A program made the translations under genes and the position numbers. Source: Hymenobacter gummosus (GTDB lineage: Bacteria; Bacteroidota; Bacteroidia; Cytophagales; Hymenobacteraceae). From it: a stretch of 64,000 nt of DNA. The notes under the pieces are model-generated. The model was not told the origin of the DNA. It did not search any database and saw nothing but the letters and a program-made list of their open reading frames with translations. Position 1 is the stretch's first letter. Every line of letters begins with the position of its first letter. Of this stretch, positions 9,001-18,600 are shown piece after piece. The stretch spans positions 62,001 to 126,000 of the forward strand of contig NZ_RXOF01000005.1 in assembly GCF_003970915.1 (NCBI RefSeq), given 5' to 3'.

Positions 9001-9399
9001 GTTGGGCGCCGTGCCGGTGGTCTGGTAGCGGGCCGTGCCGCCCACCCCGCTCAGCCGGGCCCACAGCGGGGCCGCCATCCAGCTGCCCGCCGGGGAGAAG
9101 ACGGGGTAGCCGTAGGGGTTGCTGTAGTTGGGGTTGTTGGGGCCCAGCGTCAGCCAGCCGTTGGTCGACACGCTCACCGTGCTGCCGAAGGCGCGGTTGC
9201 CGGTGAAGACGAAGCCCAGCGGAATGTTGGTGACCAGCGCGTCGTCGACTTCGAGGGCCGGTACGCGGGTGGCAGTGGCGGGCAGCGGCACGTAGGTGCC
9301 GCTCTGGGCCTGGAAGAGGTAGCCGTTGGTTTGGGCCTGCGCCGTGAGGGCCAGCAGCCAGCTGCTCAGCAGGCAGAATAATCCGTAAAGTCGGACCAT
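5980..9399 (-). CDS. giant secreted repeat protein, C-terminus truncated by frameshift
   Basis: The ATG at 9399 gives a signal peptide (LYGLFCLLSSWLLALTAQAQ); an upstream in-frame start at 9489 was rejected because it precedes a poor leader. The N-terminal ~230 residues look like a nidogen-like beta domain (VSVSTNGWLTLGPNNPNY, then VFAFEWRDWRWDE). At least five repeats of about 130-160 residues follow, each opening with an ND-x-C/P motif (TNDQPDRA, NGSCAQA, NDDCAQA, NDEPAQA, NDEPCGA) and closing with a GLTPGQQYxxRVY strand, a PPC-like architecture. The reading frame ends ICPRAAACGWSG instead of completing the sorting domain begun at PNPVAAGEPL. The protein as read would be exported by Sec but not anchored through T9SS. 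A surface adhesin-like role is inferred. Confidence 0.85.
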   Translation of the reverse strand: MVRLYGLFCLLSSWLLALTAQAQTNGYLFQAQSGTYVPLPATATRVPALEVDDALVTNIPLGFVFTGNRAFGSTVSVSTNGWLTLGPNNPNYSNPYGYPVFSPAGSWMAAPLWARLSGVGGTARYQTTGTAPNRVFAFEWRDWRWDEQATQPVLSFQVRLYEGSNHVEFQYQPGPGSVSQSSTLARASIGVLWSPVQTAPHDVLLSDAGPAPTLNPANRAPIVSKPAAGQLYRFTPSPNTLATCPTLTAPTIDVVRRDYVRVRVTGINSGGIVRLHYGPRGFVRGSAADQSVVCSTADSVHLLLPPNLEYDALLELECGPGSGPTYSLRVTFLSGLTPTNDQPDRARWLSVKNNLNLNNLVSGNAQYATPWTSAPLATCGTTPAPPPGGARDVWYAFRATGSTHAIGLEGMTTSMVMELRTGTGAASVALGCRRTNRLGGRDTLMVSGLQAGQAYFVRVYPTTALSHANFSSTLDGFSIGVMEALPAPLANGSCAQARTLPVSSYPGAATAATLAGAPARADTTPGACAVDQSRPSASAWYEFTSPGPTVVLGFEPKFDGVVELQNGCSGPLIYPPVCLVVKAGRIGQQALTGLTPGQQYRLRVYRAWELKAEDDLRYELRLTTPAPAPANDDCAQAQPLPVTPRGQAGASGTLAGASSSGLAPATGSCTWLNGNNPPAPAPPATAQDVWFSFTATAATHVVTLNSGTDAVLEILAAGAGGASPCAAAPTRLGCTYAHGTDWANPRQRLPGRLLLTGLTPGQQYWARVYGVAGSSPALPTGTPDFELSLHEWLVPANDEPAQALPLVLSPTAEPCTTPATFTLDGATPSLPATGGAPTVRDVWFTFVAPAAVAPATSSGVALRFNYSTPLMQGPIEVREGPGASDRVLTMIGTSASIRTTGYSGLVARGLTPGRTYYVRFGSSLATPEPSSSFSLCLAPLVANDEPCGAITLPLDASGQCASPVRGTTYGAGPSQINQGVVLRVGNCNSSTSLFDVWYRVVPTGNAFRLRCDDLTIDLARLYEPTSADGCGGELRLVNCQASEGGNRLASWPLGDVLFDNLTAGQTYYLAVSRQLANNAGNHEFTLCAQSAAALPTRGGAAGAPGLTLWPNPVAAGEPLRAQLSYPPICPRAAACGWSG

Positions 9400-9430
9400 A
9401 CCGGGAAAATAACAGGACGGAAAAAATACC

Positions 9431-9450
9431 GGGGTCGAATGTACGACCCC
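9431..9450 (-). promoter_or_regulatory. dyad around a possible -7 box upstream of the repeat-protein gene
   Basis: GGGGTCG (9431-9437) pairs with CGACCCC (9444-9450). On the minus strand the loop region reads TACATTCG, one base off TAnnTTTG, and the stem is followed by TATTTTTT. It could be a promoter overlapped by an operator dyad, or a leader hairpin. Confidence 0.35.
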
Positions 9451-9569
9451 GCCCCTATTCCCCGGTGCGTCGCCGGGTGGCCGGGTCATTTTTTCCCCAC
9501 GGCGGGAATTGACGCCCGCCGCGCCGGGCTTACTGCCTATCTTGCTGGTTGATAACCCGCCCTCCGCCT

Positions 9570-10670
9570 ATGCGCCACCTCTACCCGCTCGTTTCCCTGC
9601 TGCTGGCCGCCCCGGCCGCCCTGGCCCAGACTTCGCCCAGCATCGACCGCACCGACATGCCCGTCATCGGCGACACGCTGCGGCTGAGCGTGGCCGCGCC
9701 CGTACTGCCCACTTCCGCCCCGCCCCTGACGCGCCGCGGCGCCAACCAGACCTGGAACTACAGCGCCCTGACGCCCCTGCGCCAGCGGGTGGAAAGCTAC
9801 CGCAACATCAACACCACCGCCCCGCTGCTGCAGTTCACCTTCGGGCCGCTGGGCGGGGTCAACCGGGCCACGCTGGTGTCGCCGCAGACGCTGCCCGGCA
9901 ACCTGCCCGTCCCGATTTCCGACGCGGTGGAGTTCTACAACCTGAGCAACGCCGACTTCCGCTCGGTGGGCTTCGGGGCCACCGTCGGCGGCATCGGCCT
10001 GCCGGCCACTTACCAGAGCCAGGCCCTGCAGGACATCATCTACCGCTTTCCCGTCAGCTTCAGCTCCCCGGCCGATTCGAGCAACTCCTACTTCCAGATC
10101 AGCGTGCCGGGCACGGGCTTCCTCTCGCAGCGGCGCAAGCGCGTGAACCGCGTCGACGGCTGGGGTACGCTCGTCACGCCCTTCGGCACCTTCCAGACGG
10201 TGCGGGTGGTGACGCGCATCCAGGACCACGACAGCGTGGCCGTGGGCACCGGGGCCGGCACTGGCCAGACGCTGCCGGTGCGCCGGGAGTACAAGTGGCT
10301 GGCCAAGACCATTCACGTGCCGGTGCTGACGATTACCACCAACCTGGTGGGCGGGCAGGAAGTGGTAACCAACGTGGAGTACCGCGACATCTACCGCCGC
10401 CTGCAGCTGCCCACCGCCACGGCCGCCGCCCAAGCCACCCCGCTGGCCGCCTGGCCTACCGCCGCCCCGGCTGGTACCGCCGCGCAGCTCCAGCTGCCCG
10501 CCGCCGCCGACGTGACGGTGACCGACCTCACCGGCCGCCTGCTGGGCCGCTTCCGCCAGCCCGCTGGCGTGTCGGTGCTACCGCTCAGCCCGCGCTGGCA
10601 GGGCACTTTGCTGCTGCGCGTGCAACCCGCCGGCGCTGCTACGGCCGTGGGCAGGGTGGTGCGCTACTAG
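9570..10670 (+). CDS. secreted protein with probable T9SS sorting domain
   Basis: The ATG at 9570 begins a signal peptide (RHLYPLVSLLLAAPAALAQ). The 366-residue protein has an Asn/Thr-rich beta-type body of no recognised family. The last ~75 residues read like a short T9SS C-terminal domain (VTVTDLTGRLLGRF, then LPLSPRWQGTLLLRVQP, ending VGRVVRY), without the usual PNP start. It is divergent from the giant repeat gene across 170 bases. A surface or extracellular location is inferred; the function is unknown. Confidence 0.8.
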   Translation: MRHLYPLVSLLLAAPAALAQTSPSIDRTDMPVIGDTLRLSVAAPVLPTSAPPLTRRGANQTWNYSALTPLRQRVESYRNINTTAPLLQFTFGPLGGVNRATLVSPQTLPGNLPVPISDAVEFYNLSNADFRSVGFGATVGGIGLPATYQSQALQDIIYRFPVSFSSPADSSNSYFQISVPGTGFLSQRRKRVNRVDGWGTLVTPFGTFQTVRVVTRIQDHDSVAVGTGAGTGQTLPVRREYKWLAKTIHVPVLTITTNLVGGQEVVTNVEYRDIYRRLQLPTATAAAQATPLAAWPTAAPAGTAAQLQLPAAADVTVTDLTGRLLGRFRQPAGVSVLPLSPRWQGTLLLRVQPAGAATAVGRVVRY

Positions 10671-11084
10671 GCCCTGACCGGCGGGGCCGCTGCGCCAGCA
10701 GGCGGGCCGCTGCCCGGCCGGGCGTGCGCCACCGGGGGCGACAGCTGCCGGCCCGACGGCCCCGAGCACTGATTGCCGGTAAGCAAGGGCGTGGAGGAGC
10801 GCCGACTGCCCGGTGCGTTGGCTGGGGGGGGCCGCAGGGGGTGGTGCCTGGTGCTACCGGCTACCATGCATCGGACTGGCTTCTTTGAGCAGATTTCGCG
10901 CGTCCCCGGCCGCCCGGGCAGCAGCCCGGGCGGCCGGCTTGCTTATAGTCTATGCACTTGGAAATATTACATATATTGAGAAGCTCTTTCGGCTGACCCT
11001 AGCGCCTGGAGGCACGAAGCTCAACCATATTCGCCAGCTAAACGGGCCGCACCGATTCCACCCAACCCCGAAAAAGCCAATACC
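10671..11084. other. intergenic region, strong hairpin, no gene seen
   Basis: The first 250 bases are very GC-rich and include a perfect 14-bp stem with an AGCA loop (10906-10919 with 10924-10937) but no U-run. The last 140 bases before the GH43 gene are AT-richer (TTGGAAATATTACATATATTG, about 10959-10979) and probably hold its promoter, although no good TAnnTTTG box is visible. The short open frames here look like shadows. Confidence 0.5.
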
Positions 11085-12935
11085 ATGAAAACCTTTGCTG
11101 CCTTGCTGCTGCTGGTCGCGCCCGTAGCCCGCGCGCAGGTGGGGGTGGGTACCCGCACGCCTCACCCCTCAGCTGCCCTGGAAGTGGCTAGTCCCACCGC
11201 CAACCAGGGCCTGCTCCCGCCGCGCCTGACCACGGCCCAGCGTGCGGCCATCAGCAGCCCGGCCGCCGGCCTGCTTATCTTCAACACCACCACCGGCTGC
11301 CTGGAGGTGTACAACGGCACCGGATGGCAAAGTCTGTGCGGCGCGGGTGCGGCGGCCGGCTTCGGGCGCGGCTCGCTGAACTGCGCCGGGCCGCTGGCCG
11401 GCGCCTACGCCCCCGGCACGGCCCTGACGGCGGCCAACACCAAGCAGGTGAACGTGACGGTGAGCAGCGCCGGCCCCTGGACGGCCAGCACCGATCAGCA
11501 GAACGGCGTGAGCTTTGCGGGGCAGGGTACGCTGGCGCCCGGCGAGGCCTCGCTCATGCTCACGGCCTCGGGCATGCCCGCCGGCAGCGGCACCTTCAAC
11601 TACACCCTTAGCAGCCCCAGCCTGCCCGCGGGCGAAACCTGCACCTTCACGGTAAGCTACCCCAGCAATGCGGTGGGCTTCACGGGCTTCGACTGCAACC
11701 CCGGCGCGGCGGCGCGCGGCACCTACACCGTGGGCCGGCCCGTGACCAACGGCCGCAAGTTTATGGCCGTGAGCGTGAGCACGCCCGGGGCCTACAGCTT
11801 CACCACCAACACCGTCAACGGGTTGTACTTCGCGGCCAGCGGCACGTTTACGGGTACGGGCTGGCAGGGCCTGGATCTGCAAGCCGTGGGCACCCCGCAG
11901 GCGGCCGTGCCCGCCACCTATACGCTGGCGCTGGCGGCCGGCAATACCTGCTCGTTTACCTTGGCCGCGCCCGCGCCGGCGCCTACCACCTACACCAACC
12001 CGCTGGTGAGCGGCGGCGGCCCCGACCCCTGGGTGCTGCAGAAAGACGGCTACTACTATTACCTGGCCACCAACAACCAGAACGTGACCATCACCCGCAC
12101 CGAGCGCATGAGCGAGGTTAGCAGCGGGCAGTGGGCCACCGTGTGGACCAAGCCCGCCACGGGGCTGAACTCTTCCTCGCTGTGGGCCCCGGAGCTGCAC
12201 TTTCTCGACGGCAAGTGGTACGTGTACTACACGGCCGGGGCGGGCGCCGACGGCTACCTGCACCTGCGCGTGCTCGAAAACGCTGGCCCCGACCCGCTCA
12301 TCGGCACCTGGACCGACAAGGGCCAGATCATCATTCCGAACGGCGACATGTGGGCCATCGACGGGACGGTGTTTGAGCAGAACGGCAACCGCTACCTGGT
12401 GTGGTCGGGCCGGGAGGGCGACCCGACGCGCATTTCCCAGCGCATCTACATCGGCCAGCTAAGCAACCCCTGGACGCTCACGGGCAGCTATACCGAGCTG
12501 AGCCGGCCCCAGTACCCCTGGGAAGCGCAGAAGTGGGACGTGAACGAGGGCCCGGAAATCATTCAGCACGGCAGCAAAACCTTTCTCACGTTTTCCGGCA
12601 GCTCTTATTGCCACGACGGCTACTCCCTGGGCCTGCTCTGGTGCACCCGCACGGCCGACCCGCTGCTGGCCGCCTCCTGGACCAAGCTGCCCAACCCCGT
12701 GTTCAGCCAGCTAGCCAGCAGCAACGTGTACGGCCCCGGCCACAACGGCTTTTTTACCTCGCGTGATGGCTCGGAAAACTGGCTGATTTACCACGCCCGC
12801 GTGCAGCCCAACCTGGACTGCCCCGGCAACCGCTACCCCATGATGCAGAAGTTTACCTGGGACGCCAGCGGCCTGCCCGTGTTCGGCCAGCCGGTGCCCA
12901 CCAACACCCCGCTGCCGCGCCCAGCCGGCGAATAA
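11085..12935 (+). CDS. secreted glycoside hydrolase family 43 enzyme with N-terminal beta modules
   Basis: A signal peptide (residues 1-18) is followed by a short module common in Bacteroidota surface proteins (LLPPRLTTAQRAAI, then GLLIFNTTTGCLEVYN). Two similar beta repeats of about 95 residues come next, each ending GETCTF or GNTCSF. The GH43 five-bladed propeller starts near residue 303. The three expected acids are visible: Asp314 in GGPDPWV (general base), Asp426 in AIDGTVF (pKa modulator) and Glu488 in NEGPEI (general acid). GH43 enzymes cleave arabinose- or xylose-containing glycans; family members resembling this one are often arabinofuranosidases or arabinanases, but the substrate is not decided here. 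No T9SS domain is visible at the C-terminus. Confidence 0.9.
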   Translation: MKTFAALLLLVAPVARAQVGVGTRTPHPSAALEVASPTANQGLLPPRLTTAQRAAISSPAAGLLIFNTTTGCLEVYNGTGWQSLCGAGAAAGFGRGSLNCAGPLAGAYAPGTALTAANTKQVNVTVSSAGPWTASTDQQNGVSFAGQGTLAPGEASLMLTASGMPAGSGTFNYTLSSPSLPAGETCTFTVSYPSNAVGFTGFDCNPGAAARGTYTVGRPVTNGRKFMAVSVSTPGAYSFTTNTVNGLYFAASGTFTGTGWQGLDLQAVGTPQAAVPATYTLALAAGNTCSFTLAAPAPAPTTYTNPLVSGGGPDPWVLQKDGYYYYLATNNQNVTITRTERMSEVSSGQWATVWTKPATGLNSSSLWAPELHFLDGKWYVYYTAGAGADGYLHLRVLENAGPDPLIGTWTDKGQIIIPNGDMWAIDGTVFEQNGNRYLVWSGREGDPTRISQRIYIGQLSNPWTLTGSYTELSRPQYPWEAQKWDVNEGPEIIQHGSKTFLTFSGSSYCHDGYSLGLLWCTRTADPLLAASWTKLPNPVFSQLASSNVYGPGHNGFFTSRDGSENWLIYHARVQPNLDCPGNRYPMMQKFTWDASGLPVFGQPVPTNTPLPRPAGE

Positions 12936-12998
12936 GCCGGGGCAGCGGAACACCTGCGCCCCGCCCAACGTTGCTGTAGACTGCGCCCGCCGGCCGCG

Positions 12999-13006
12999 TA
13001 CCTTTG
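12999..13006 (+). promoter_or_regulatory. Bacteroidota -7 box (TACCTTTG)
   Basis: TACCTTTG fits TAnnTTTG exactly, 27 bases before the ATG at 13033. A TTG at 12971-12973 lies 25 bases upstream, slightly longer than the usual spacing. Confidence 0.6.
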
Positions 13007-13032
13007 CCCGGCGCGTTTCACCTTCCGCATTC

Positions 13033-14784
13033 ATGGCATCGACTTCCTCCGCCAAATCCAACGGCCAGGCCAAAAAGGCCGCCGATAAAACCGACAAGAA
13101 AACGGGGGCTACCACCGTAGCCACGCTTTCGGCCGCGGCCCCGCCCGCCGAAAGCCCCGCCAACCCCGCCGCCGCGGCCCACAAGCTGGTGCTGCGCACC
13201 CTGCGCCGCTCCGACTACAAGGCCGTGCGCGACATCATGGACCAAGTGTACTCCAACATGGAGGGCGCCTGGGAGCAGGACGAGTACAACAACCTGCTCA
13301 AGAAATTCCCCGAGGGCCAGATCTGCATCGAGGACAACGGCCGCGTGGTGGCCGCCGCCCTGGCCATCATCGTGCAGTACAGCGACTTCGGCGACCGGCA
13401 CACCTACGCCAAGATTACCGGCAACGGCAAGTTCAACACCCACAACCCCGACGGCGACACGCTCTACGGCGTCGACGTGTTCGTGGACCCGGAGTACCGC
13501 AACCTGCGCCTGGGCCGCCGCCTCTACGACGCGCGCAAGGAGCTATGCGAAAACCTGAACCTGCGCGCCATGGTGGCCGGCGGCCGCATCCCCGGCTACG
13601 CCAAGTACGCCGACGAAATGACCCCGCAGAAGTACGTGGAGATGGTGCGCAACAAGGAGCTGACCGACCCCATCCTCACCTTCCAGCTGGCCAACGACTT
13701 CTACGTCCGCAAGATGATTCGGGGCTACCTGCCCTACGACGGTGACTCCAAGGCCTACGCCACCCTGCTGGAGTGGATCAACGTGTACTACGACGAGGAC
13801 TCCGAGAAGCTCATCGGCAACCAGAAGTCCAACGTGCGCATCGGCATCGTGCAGTGGCAGATGCGGGCCACCAAGAGCCTGGAGGACCTGTTTCAGCAGA
13901 TCGAGTTCTTCGTCGACACCGTCTCGGGCTACAAGGCCGACTGCGTGCTGTTCCCGGAGTTCTACAACGCCCCGCTGATGGCCCTGACCAACGAGGACTC
14001 GCCCTCGGTGGCCATCCGCGCCATGGCCGCCTTCACCGAGCCGCTCAAGGCCAAGTTCATGGAGCTGGCCGTGAGCTACAACATCAACATCGTGGCCGGC
14101 TCCATGCCGCTCTACGAGGACGGCAAGCTGCACAACGTGGCCTACCTCTGCCGCCGCGACGGCACCGTGGACGAGCAGTACAAGCTGCACGTGACGCCCG
14201 ACGAGGCCTCGTACTGGGGCATGCGCGGCGGCAACAAGCTGCAGTGCTTCAACACGGACTTCGGCAAAATCGGCATCCTGATCTGCTACGACGTGGAATT
14301 CCCGGAACTCTCGCGCATGCTGTCGGACGAGGGTATGAAGATTCTGTTCGTGCCGTTCTGGACCGACACCAAGAACGCCTACCAGCGCGTGCGCCTCTGC
14401 GCCCAGGCCCGGGCCATCGAGAACGAGTGCTACGTGGCCATTACCGGCTCGGTGGGCAACCTGCCGCGCGTCGAGAACATGGACATTCAGTACTCGCAGA
14501 GTGCGGTGTTCAGCCCCTCCGACTTCGCCTTCCCCCACGACGCCATCGTGGCCGAGGCTACGCCCAACACCGAGATGACGCTCATTGCCGACCTCGACCT
14601 GGATTTGCTCAAGGACCTGAACACCTCCGGGGCCGTGCGCAACCTGCGCGACCGGCGCAAGGACCTGTATTCGGTGAGCTGGGTGAAGAAAACCGAGCGC
14701 GACGACGAGCTGCTGGCCCAGGGCGAAGACCGCACCGCTGGCCGCATCGGCCGCAAAAACAAGCTGCAGCACACGGCGGGGTAA
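13033..14784 (+). CDS. GNAT acetyltransferase fused to carbon-nitrogen hydrolase (nitrilase superfamily)
   Basis: The 583-residue protein has a Lys/Ala-rich start (1-50), a GNAT N-acetyltransferase domain (about 51-235; acetyl-CoA loop region VDVFVDPEYRNLRLGRRLYD) and a nitrilase-type amidohydrolase domain (about 268-560). The Glu-Lys-Cys triad is visible: Glu309 in FPEF, Lys384 in YKLHV and Cys418 in LICYDVEFPE. This two-domain architecture is known and widespread but its substrate is unknown. The fusion suggests linked acylation and deacylation, or amide hydrolysis, of one small molecule. No signal peptide, so cytoplasmic. It has its own promoter and terminator and looks monocistronic. Confidence 0.93.
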   Translation: MASTSSAKSNGQAKKAADKTDKKTGATTVATLSAAAPPAESPANPAAAAHKLVLRTLRRSDYKAVRDIMDQVYSNMEGAWEQDEYNNLLKKFPEGQICIEDNGRVVAAALAIIVQYSDFGDRHTYAKITGNGKFNTHNPDGDTLYGVDVFVDPEYRNLRLGRRLYDARKELCENLNLRAMVAGGRIPGYAKYADEMTPQKYVEMVRNKELTDPILTFQLANDFYVRKMIRGYLPYDGDSKAYATLLEWINVYYDEDSEKLIGNQKSNVRIGIVQWQMRATKSLEDLFQQIEFFVDTVSGYKADCVLFPEFYNAPLMALTNEDSPSVAIRAMAAFTEPLKAKFMELAVSYNINIVAGSMPLYEDGKLHNVAYLCRRDGTVDEQYKLHVTPDEASYWGMRGGNKLQCFNTDFGKIGILICYDVEFPELSRMLSDEGMKILFVPFWTDTKNAYQRVRLCAQARAIENECYVAITGSVGNLPRVENMDIQYSQSAVFSPSDFAFPHDAIVAEATPNTEMTLIADLDLDLLKDLNTSGAVRNLRDRRKDLYSVSWVKKTERDDELLAQGEDRTAGRIGRKNKLQHTAG

Positions 14785-14807
14785 TTCCGGCCCCGGCTGC
14801 TTAGTGG

Positions 14808-14849
14808 AGTGCCACCCAAACCGTAGTTTTGGGTGGCACTTCGTTTTTA
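14808..14849 (+). terminator. Rho-independent terminator overlapping the next promoter
   Basis: AGTGCCACCCAAA (14808-14820) pairs with TTTGGGTGGCACT (14828-14840) and TCGTTTTT follows. The -7 box TAGTTTTG of the next gene falls across the loop and right arm. Confidence 0.85.
14824..14831 (+). promoter_or_regulatory. -7 box (TAGTTTTG) inside the terminator hairpin
   Basis: TAGTTTTG is an exact TAnnTTTG match 32 bases before the ATG at 14863. Transcription would begin in the right arm of the upstream terminator, so the new transcript lacks the left arm. Confidence 0.5.
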
Positions 14850-14862
14850 CCCCTATTTTCTG

Positions 14863-15522
14863 ATGCGCTATCAAACAATAGCCCTGTTGCTGGGCCTGCT
14901 GGTTCCGGCCGCCGTGCGGGCGCAAAGCGCTCCGCCCGCGCTCAAGCCGGGCAACAACAAGTACGAGCGCGGCCAGCTGCGCGAGGGGCGGCCGGTGGGC
15001 CGCTGGGAGTATTTTGATGAGGACGGCCGGCCCGAGCTGACCTTCGACTACGACTCCAGCCGCATCGTGTTCGTGCAGCCCGACACCGGCCGCTACTGGC
15101 TGCAAACGGCCAGCGGCTGGCAGCTGCTGCGCCCGGCCCGCCCCCCGCGCCTGCTGGGCAGCCGCGGCCGCGACATGTACCGGCTGGGCACCACCATGCG
15201 CTACCCCATTCAGGCCTTGCGCGAGCGGCGCCAGGGCAGCGTGCTGATTACCTTCGTCGTTGGCCCCGACGGCCAGCCCCGGGACTTTCTGGTGGAGCGC
15301 AGCCTCTCGCCCGAGTGCGACCGGGAAGCGTGGCGGGTGCTGAGCCAGAACTTCGACTACTGGATTCCGGCCGTGCACCTGGGCCGGCCGGTGGCGGCCA
15401 AGTTCTACATGCAGTTCACGTTTCGCATCGGCCAGGCCGCGCTGCCGCCGGCCCCACCCCCGGCGCCCGAGTACGGCCACTTCCTCGGCGAGCTGGTCAT
15501 AGCGGCCCACGGCTCGCGCTGA
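14863..15522 (+). CDS. exported protein with TonB C-terminal domain
   Basis: The start at 14863 gives a signal peptide (TIALLLGLLVPAAVRAQ); a start 30 bases earlier adds a poor leader inside the terminator. Residues of about 25-60 resemble a MORN/antitoxin-like strand (GQLREGRPVGRWEYFDEDG), a common module in Bacteroidota periplasmic proteins. The C-terminal ~90 residues match the TonB C-terminal domain (GSVLITFVVGPDGQPRDFLV, then WIPAVHLGRPVAAKF). There is no N-terminal transmembrane anchor or long proline linker, so this is not a classic energy transducer. A periplasmic binding role is possible. Confidence 0.85.
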   Translation: MRYQTIALLLGLLVPAAVRAQSAPPALKPGNNKYERGQLREGRPVGRWEYFDEDGRPELTFDYDSSRIVFVQPDTGRYWLQTASGWQLLRPARPPRLLGSRGRDMYRLGTTMRYPIQALRERRQGSVLITFVVGPDGQPRDFLVERSLSPECDREAWRVLSQNFDYWIPAVHLGRPVAAKFYMQFTFRIGQAALPPAPPPAPEYGHFLGELVIAAHGSR

Positions 15523-15668
15523 GTTCCGGCCGGGGGCTTGTTCCGCAGCTATTTTCGGCGCCGCCGCGGTAAGTAGCACTGATGTGTTGTATTTTTAAGG
15601 ACCAATGCGGCGGGTTGTTTCACCCGGCGTCCATTCCGATCATTCCTTTTCCCCGAATTATCCTGCCC

Positions 15669-18600
15669 GTGAGGAAAACCTCTACCCGCCAACGGCTGGG
15701 CCTGCTCGCGCTGGGCCTGCTGCTGCCCTTCGCTCCGCTGCACGCCCAATCGGCCCCCGACCAGGGCGCCTACCAGCAAGCCCTGCAGACCCGCTCGCAG
15801 TGGGCCGGCCCCGGCTTCTCGGCCGACGACATGCGCCTGAGCAGCGCCTACGCCGAAGCCAACGGCCTGCAGCACGTGTACGTGCAGCAGGTGCACCGCG
15901 GCATTCCGGTGTACAATCAGATCCTATCCCTCGCCTTTAAAGGTGGCCGCCTGGCTTCCCACGCCGGCGTTTTCGTGCCCAGCAAGCAGCTGGCCGACCT
16001 GGCCGTGGCCCCCGGCGTACCCGCCGCCACGGCCGTGCGCAAGGCCCTGCAGCACCTCGACGCCAGCCACGCCGCCGATGCTTCGCTCGTCAGCAATGAA
16101 GGGGGCGCCGAAGCCCGGCAGACCTTCGCCGCCCCCGGCGTCGCGCGCCGCGACATCGAGGCGCGCCTGGTGTGGGCCACCGACACCGGCCGCCCGCGCC
16201 TGGCCTGGAACGTGAACGTGGACTTGCGCCACGTGGAAAACTGGGCCAACGTGCGCATCGACGCCGCCAGCGGGGCCATCATCGGGCAGGACAGCTGGAC
16301 GGCCGACGTGGCCACCGACGCCTGCGCCGAGACGCACCTGGCGGCCCCGGCCGCGGCGCCGGCCCGTAACCCCTACGCCGCGGCTTACCTGCCGCCGCCC
16401 CCGCCCAGCGCCGGCACGGCCGCCTACCTGGTGCTGCCCTACCCCAGCCTGAGCCCCAACCACGCCAGCCTGCGCCTGGAAACCGACCCGTGGCTGAAAG
16501 CCGGCGCCGGCAACAACGCCACCACCCACGGCTGGCACTACGACGGCACTACCGACTACCTCACCACCCGCGGCAACAACGTGTCGGCCTACGACGACGC
16601 GGCCAACCAGAACGCGCCCGGCAACTTCGCCACTTCGCAGACGGCCTCCCCGGCGCTGAGCTTCAACTTCACGCCGGACTTCAACAGTGCCCCGAGCACG
16701 GTGGCCAACCGCAACGCGGCCGTGGTGAACCTGTTCTACTGGAACAACATCATCCACGACGTCCTCTACCAGTTCGGCTTTACCGAGGCGGCCGGCAACT
16801 TCCAGGCCGACAACCTCGGCCGCGGCGGCCGCGGCAACGACTACGTGCGCGCCGAAGCCCAGGACGGGGCCGGCACCAACAACGCCAACTTCAGCACCCC
16901 GCCCGACGGCAGCAGCGGCCGCATGCAGATGTTCCTGTGGAACAGCGCCGCCCCCGCGCCCCTGGTCGTGACCTCGCCGGCTGCCATTGCCGGCTCGTAC
17001 ACCATGGTGGAGGGCAACCTCAGCGCCAACAACAAGCTCAGCGTGCTGGGCCCGGTGTCGGGCGAAATCGTGCGCTACGTGGACGCGGGCAGCAGCCCGG
17101 CCACCAACCTGGCCTGCACCACGCCGGCCAACGTGCTGACCGGCAAAATCGCGCTGATTACCCGTGGCGGGGCCTGCGGCTTCGCGGCCCAGGTGAAAAA
17201 CGCCCAGACCGCCGGCGCCATCGGCGTGGTGGTAGCCAATAACCTGACCGGCAACCCGATAACGATGACCGGCAGCGACAATACCATCACCATCCCGGCC
17301 GTGATGGTGTCGCGCACCGACGCGTTGCGCATCACCAACCAGCTGGACTTCGGCACGCCGGTGCAGGTGACGCTGTCGCGCGTGCGGCCCCAGCTCGACG
17401 GCGACTTCGACAACGGCATCGTGGTGCACGAGTACGGCCACGGCGTGTCGAACCGCCTGACCGGCGGCACGGCCTCGGCCAGCTGCCTGGGCAACGTGGA
17501 GCAGGGCGGCGAAGGCTGGAGCGACTACCTCTCGCTGATGCTGAACACCGACTGGAGCACCGCCCAGCTGACCGATGGCCCCCTGGCCCGGCCCATGGGC
17601 ACCTACGCCGCCGGCCAGGCCAACACCGGCCGCGGTATCCGCCGCTACCCCTACTCCACCTCGCTGAGCGTGCAGCCGCTGACCTACGCCAACGTGGCCG
17701 CCAACCCGCAGGTGCACGCCATCGGTGAAATCTGGTGCGCCACGCTCTGGGACATGACCTGGGCCATCATTGAGCAGCAGAACCGCATCGAGCCCAACCT
17801 GTACAACGGCGCCAGCACCGGCGGCAACACCGTGGCCCTGCAGCTGGTAATGCAAGGCATGAAGCTGCAGCCCTGCCAGCCCGGCTTCCTCGACGCGCGC
17901 GACGCCATCCTGCGGGCCGACTCCCTGCTCTACAACGGGCAGTACCACTGCACCATCTGGCGCGCCTTTGCCCGCCGCGGCATGGGCTACAGCGCCGTGC
18001 AGGGCTCCTCGAACAGCGGCACCGACCAGGTAGCCGCCTCCGACATGCCCCCGCCCGTAACGCTGCAGAAAACCGCCACCCTGCTGAGCGGCAGCACCTT
18101 CGACGTGACGCTGCGCGCCAACTGCAACTGCGCCGTGCCCGGCACGCCCTACACGCTCACCACCGAGCTGCCCGCGGGCCTGCAGCACGTACCCGGCTCG
18201 GGGGGCACGCTGGTCGGCAACAAAGTGACTTTCTCCAACCTGACCTTTACCGCCAACGGGCAGGTGCAGACGCTACGCTTCCGGGCCGCCGCGGCTCCGG
18301 GCTCCCTCTGCCCCATCCTGATGCCTGTAGACGACAACCAGGACGGCAGCACGCTGGGCAGCTTCAGCAGCCAGGCCCTCACCGGCACCATCAATACCTG
18401 GAACCCCAGCTCGGTGCTGGCTTACAGCCCCACCCGCGCCTGGCGGGCCATTCCGCCCACCGTGCCCGCCGACTTCGTGCTGACCTCGGCGCCGTTTACG
18501 CCCACGGGCCTGTCCACGCTCTCGTTCTACCACTACTTCAACACGGAAGGCGGCTTCGACGGCGGCACCGTGGAGCTGTCGACCGACAACGGCGCGACCT

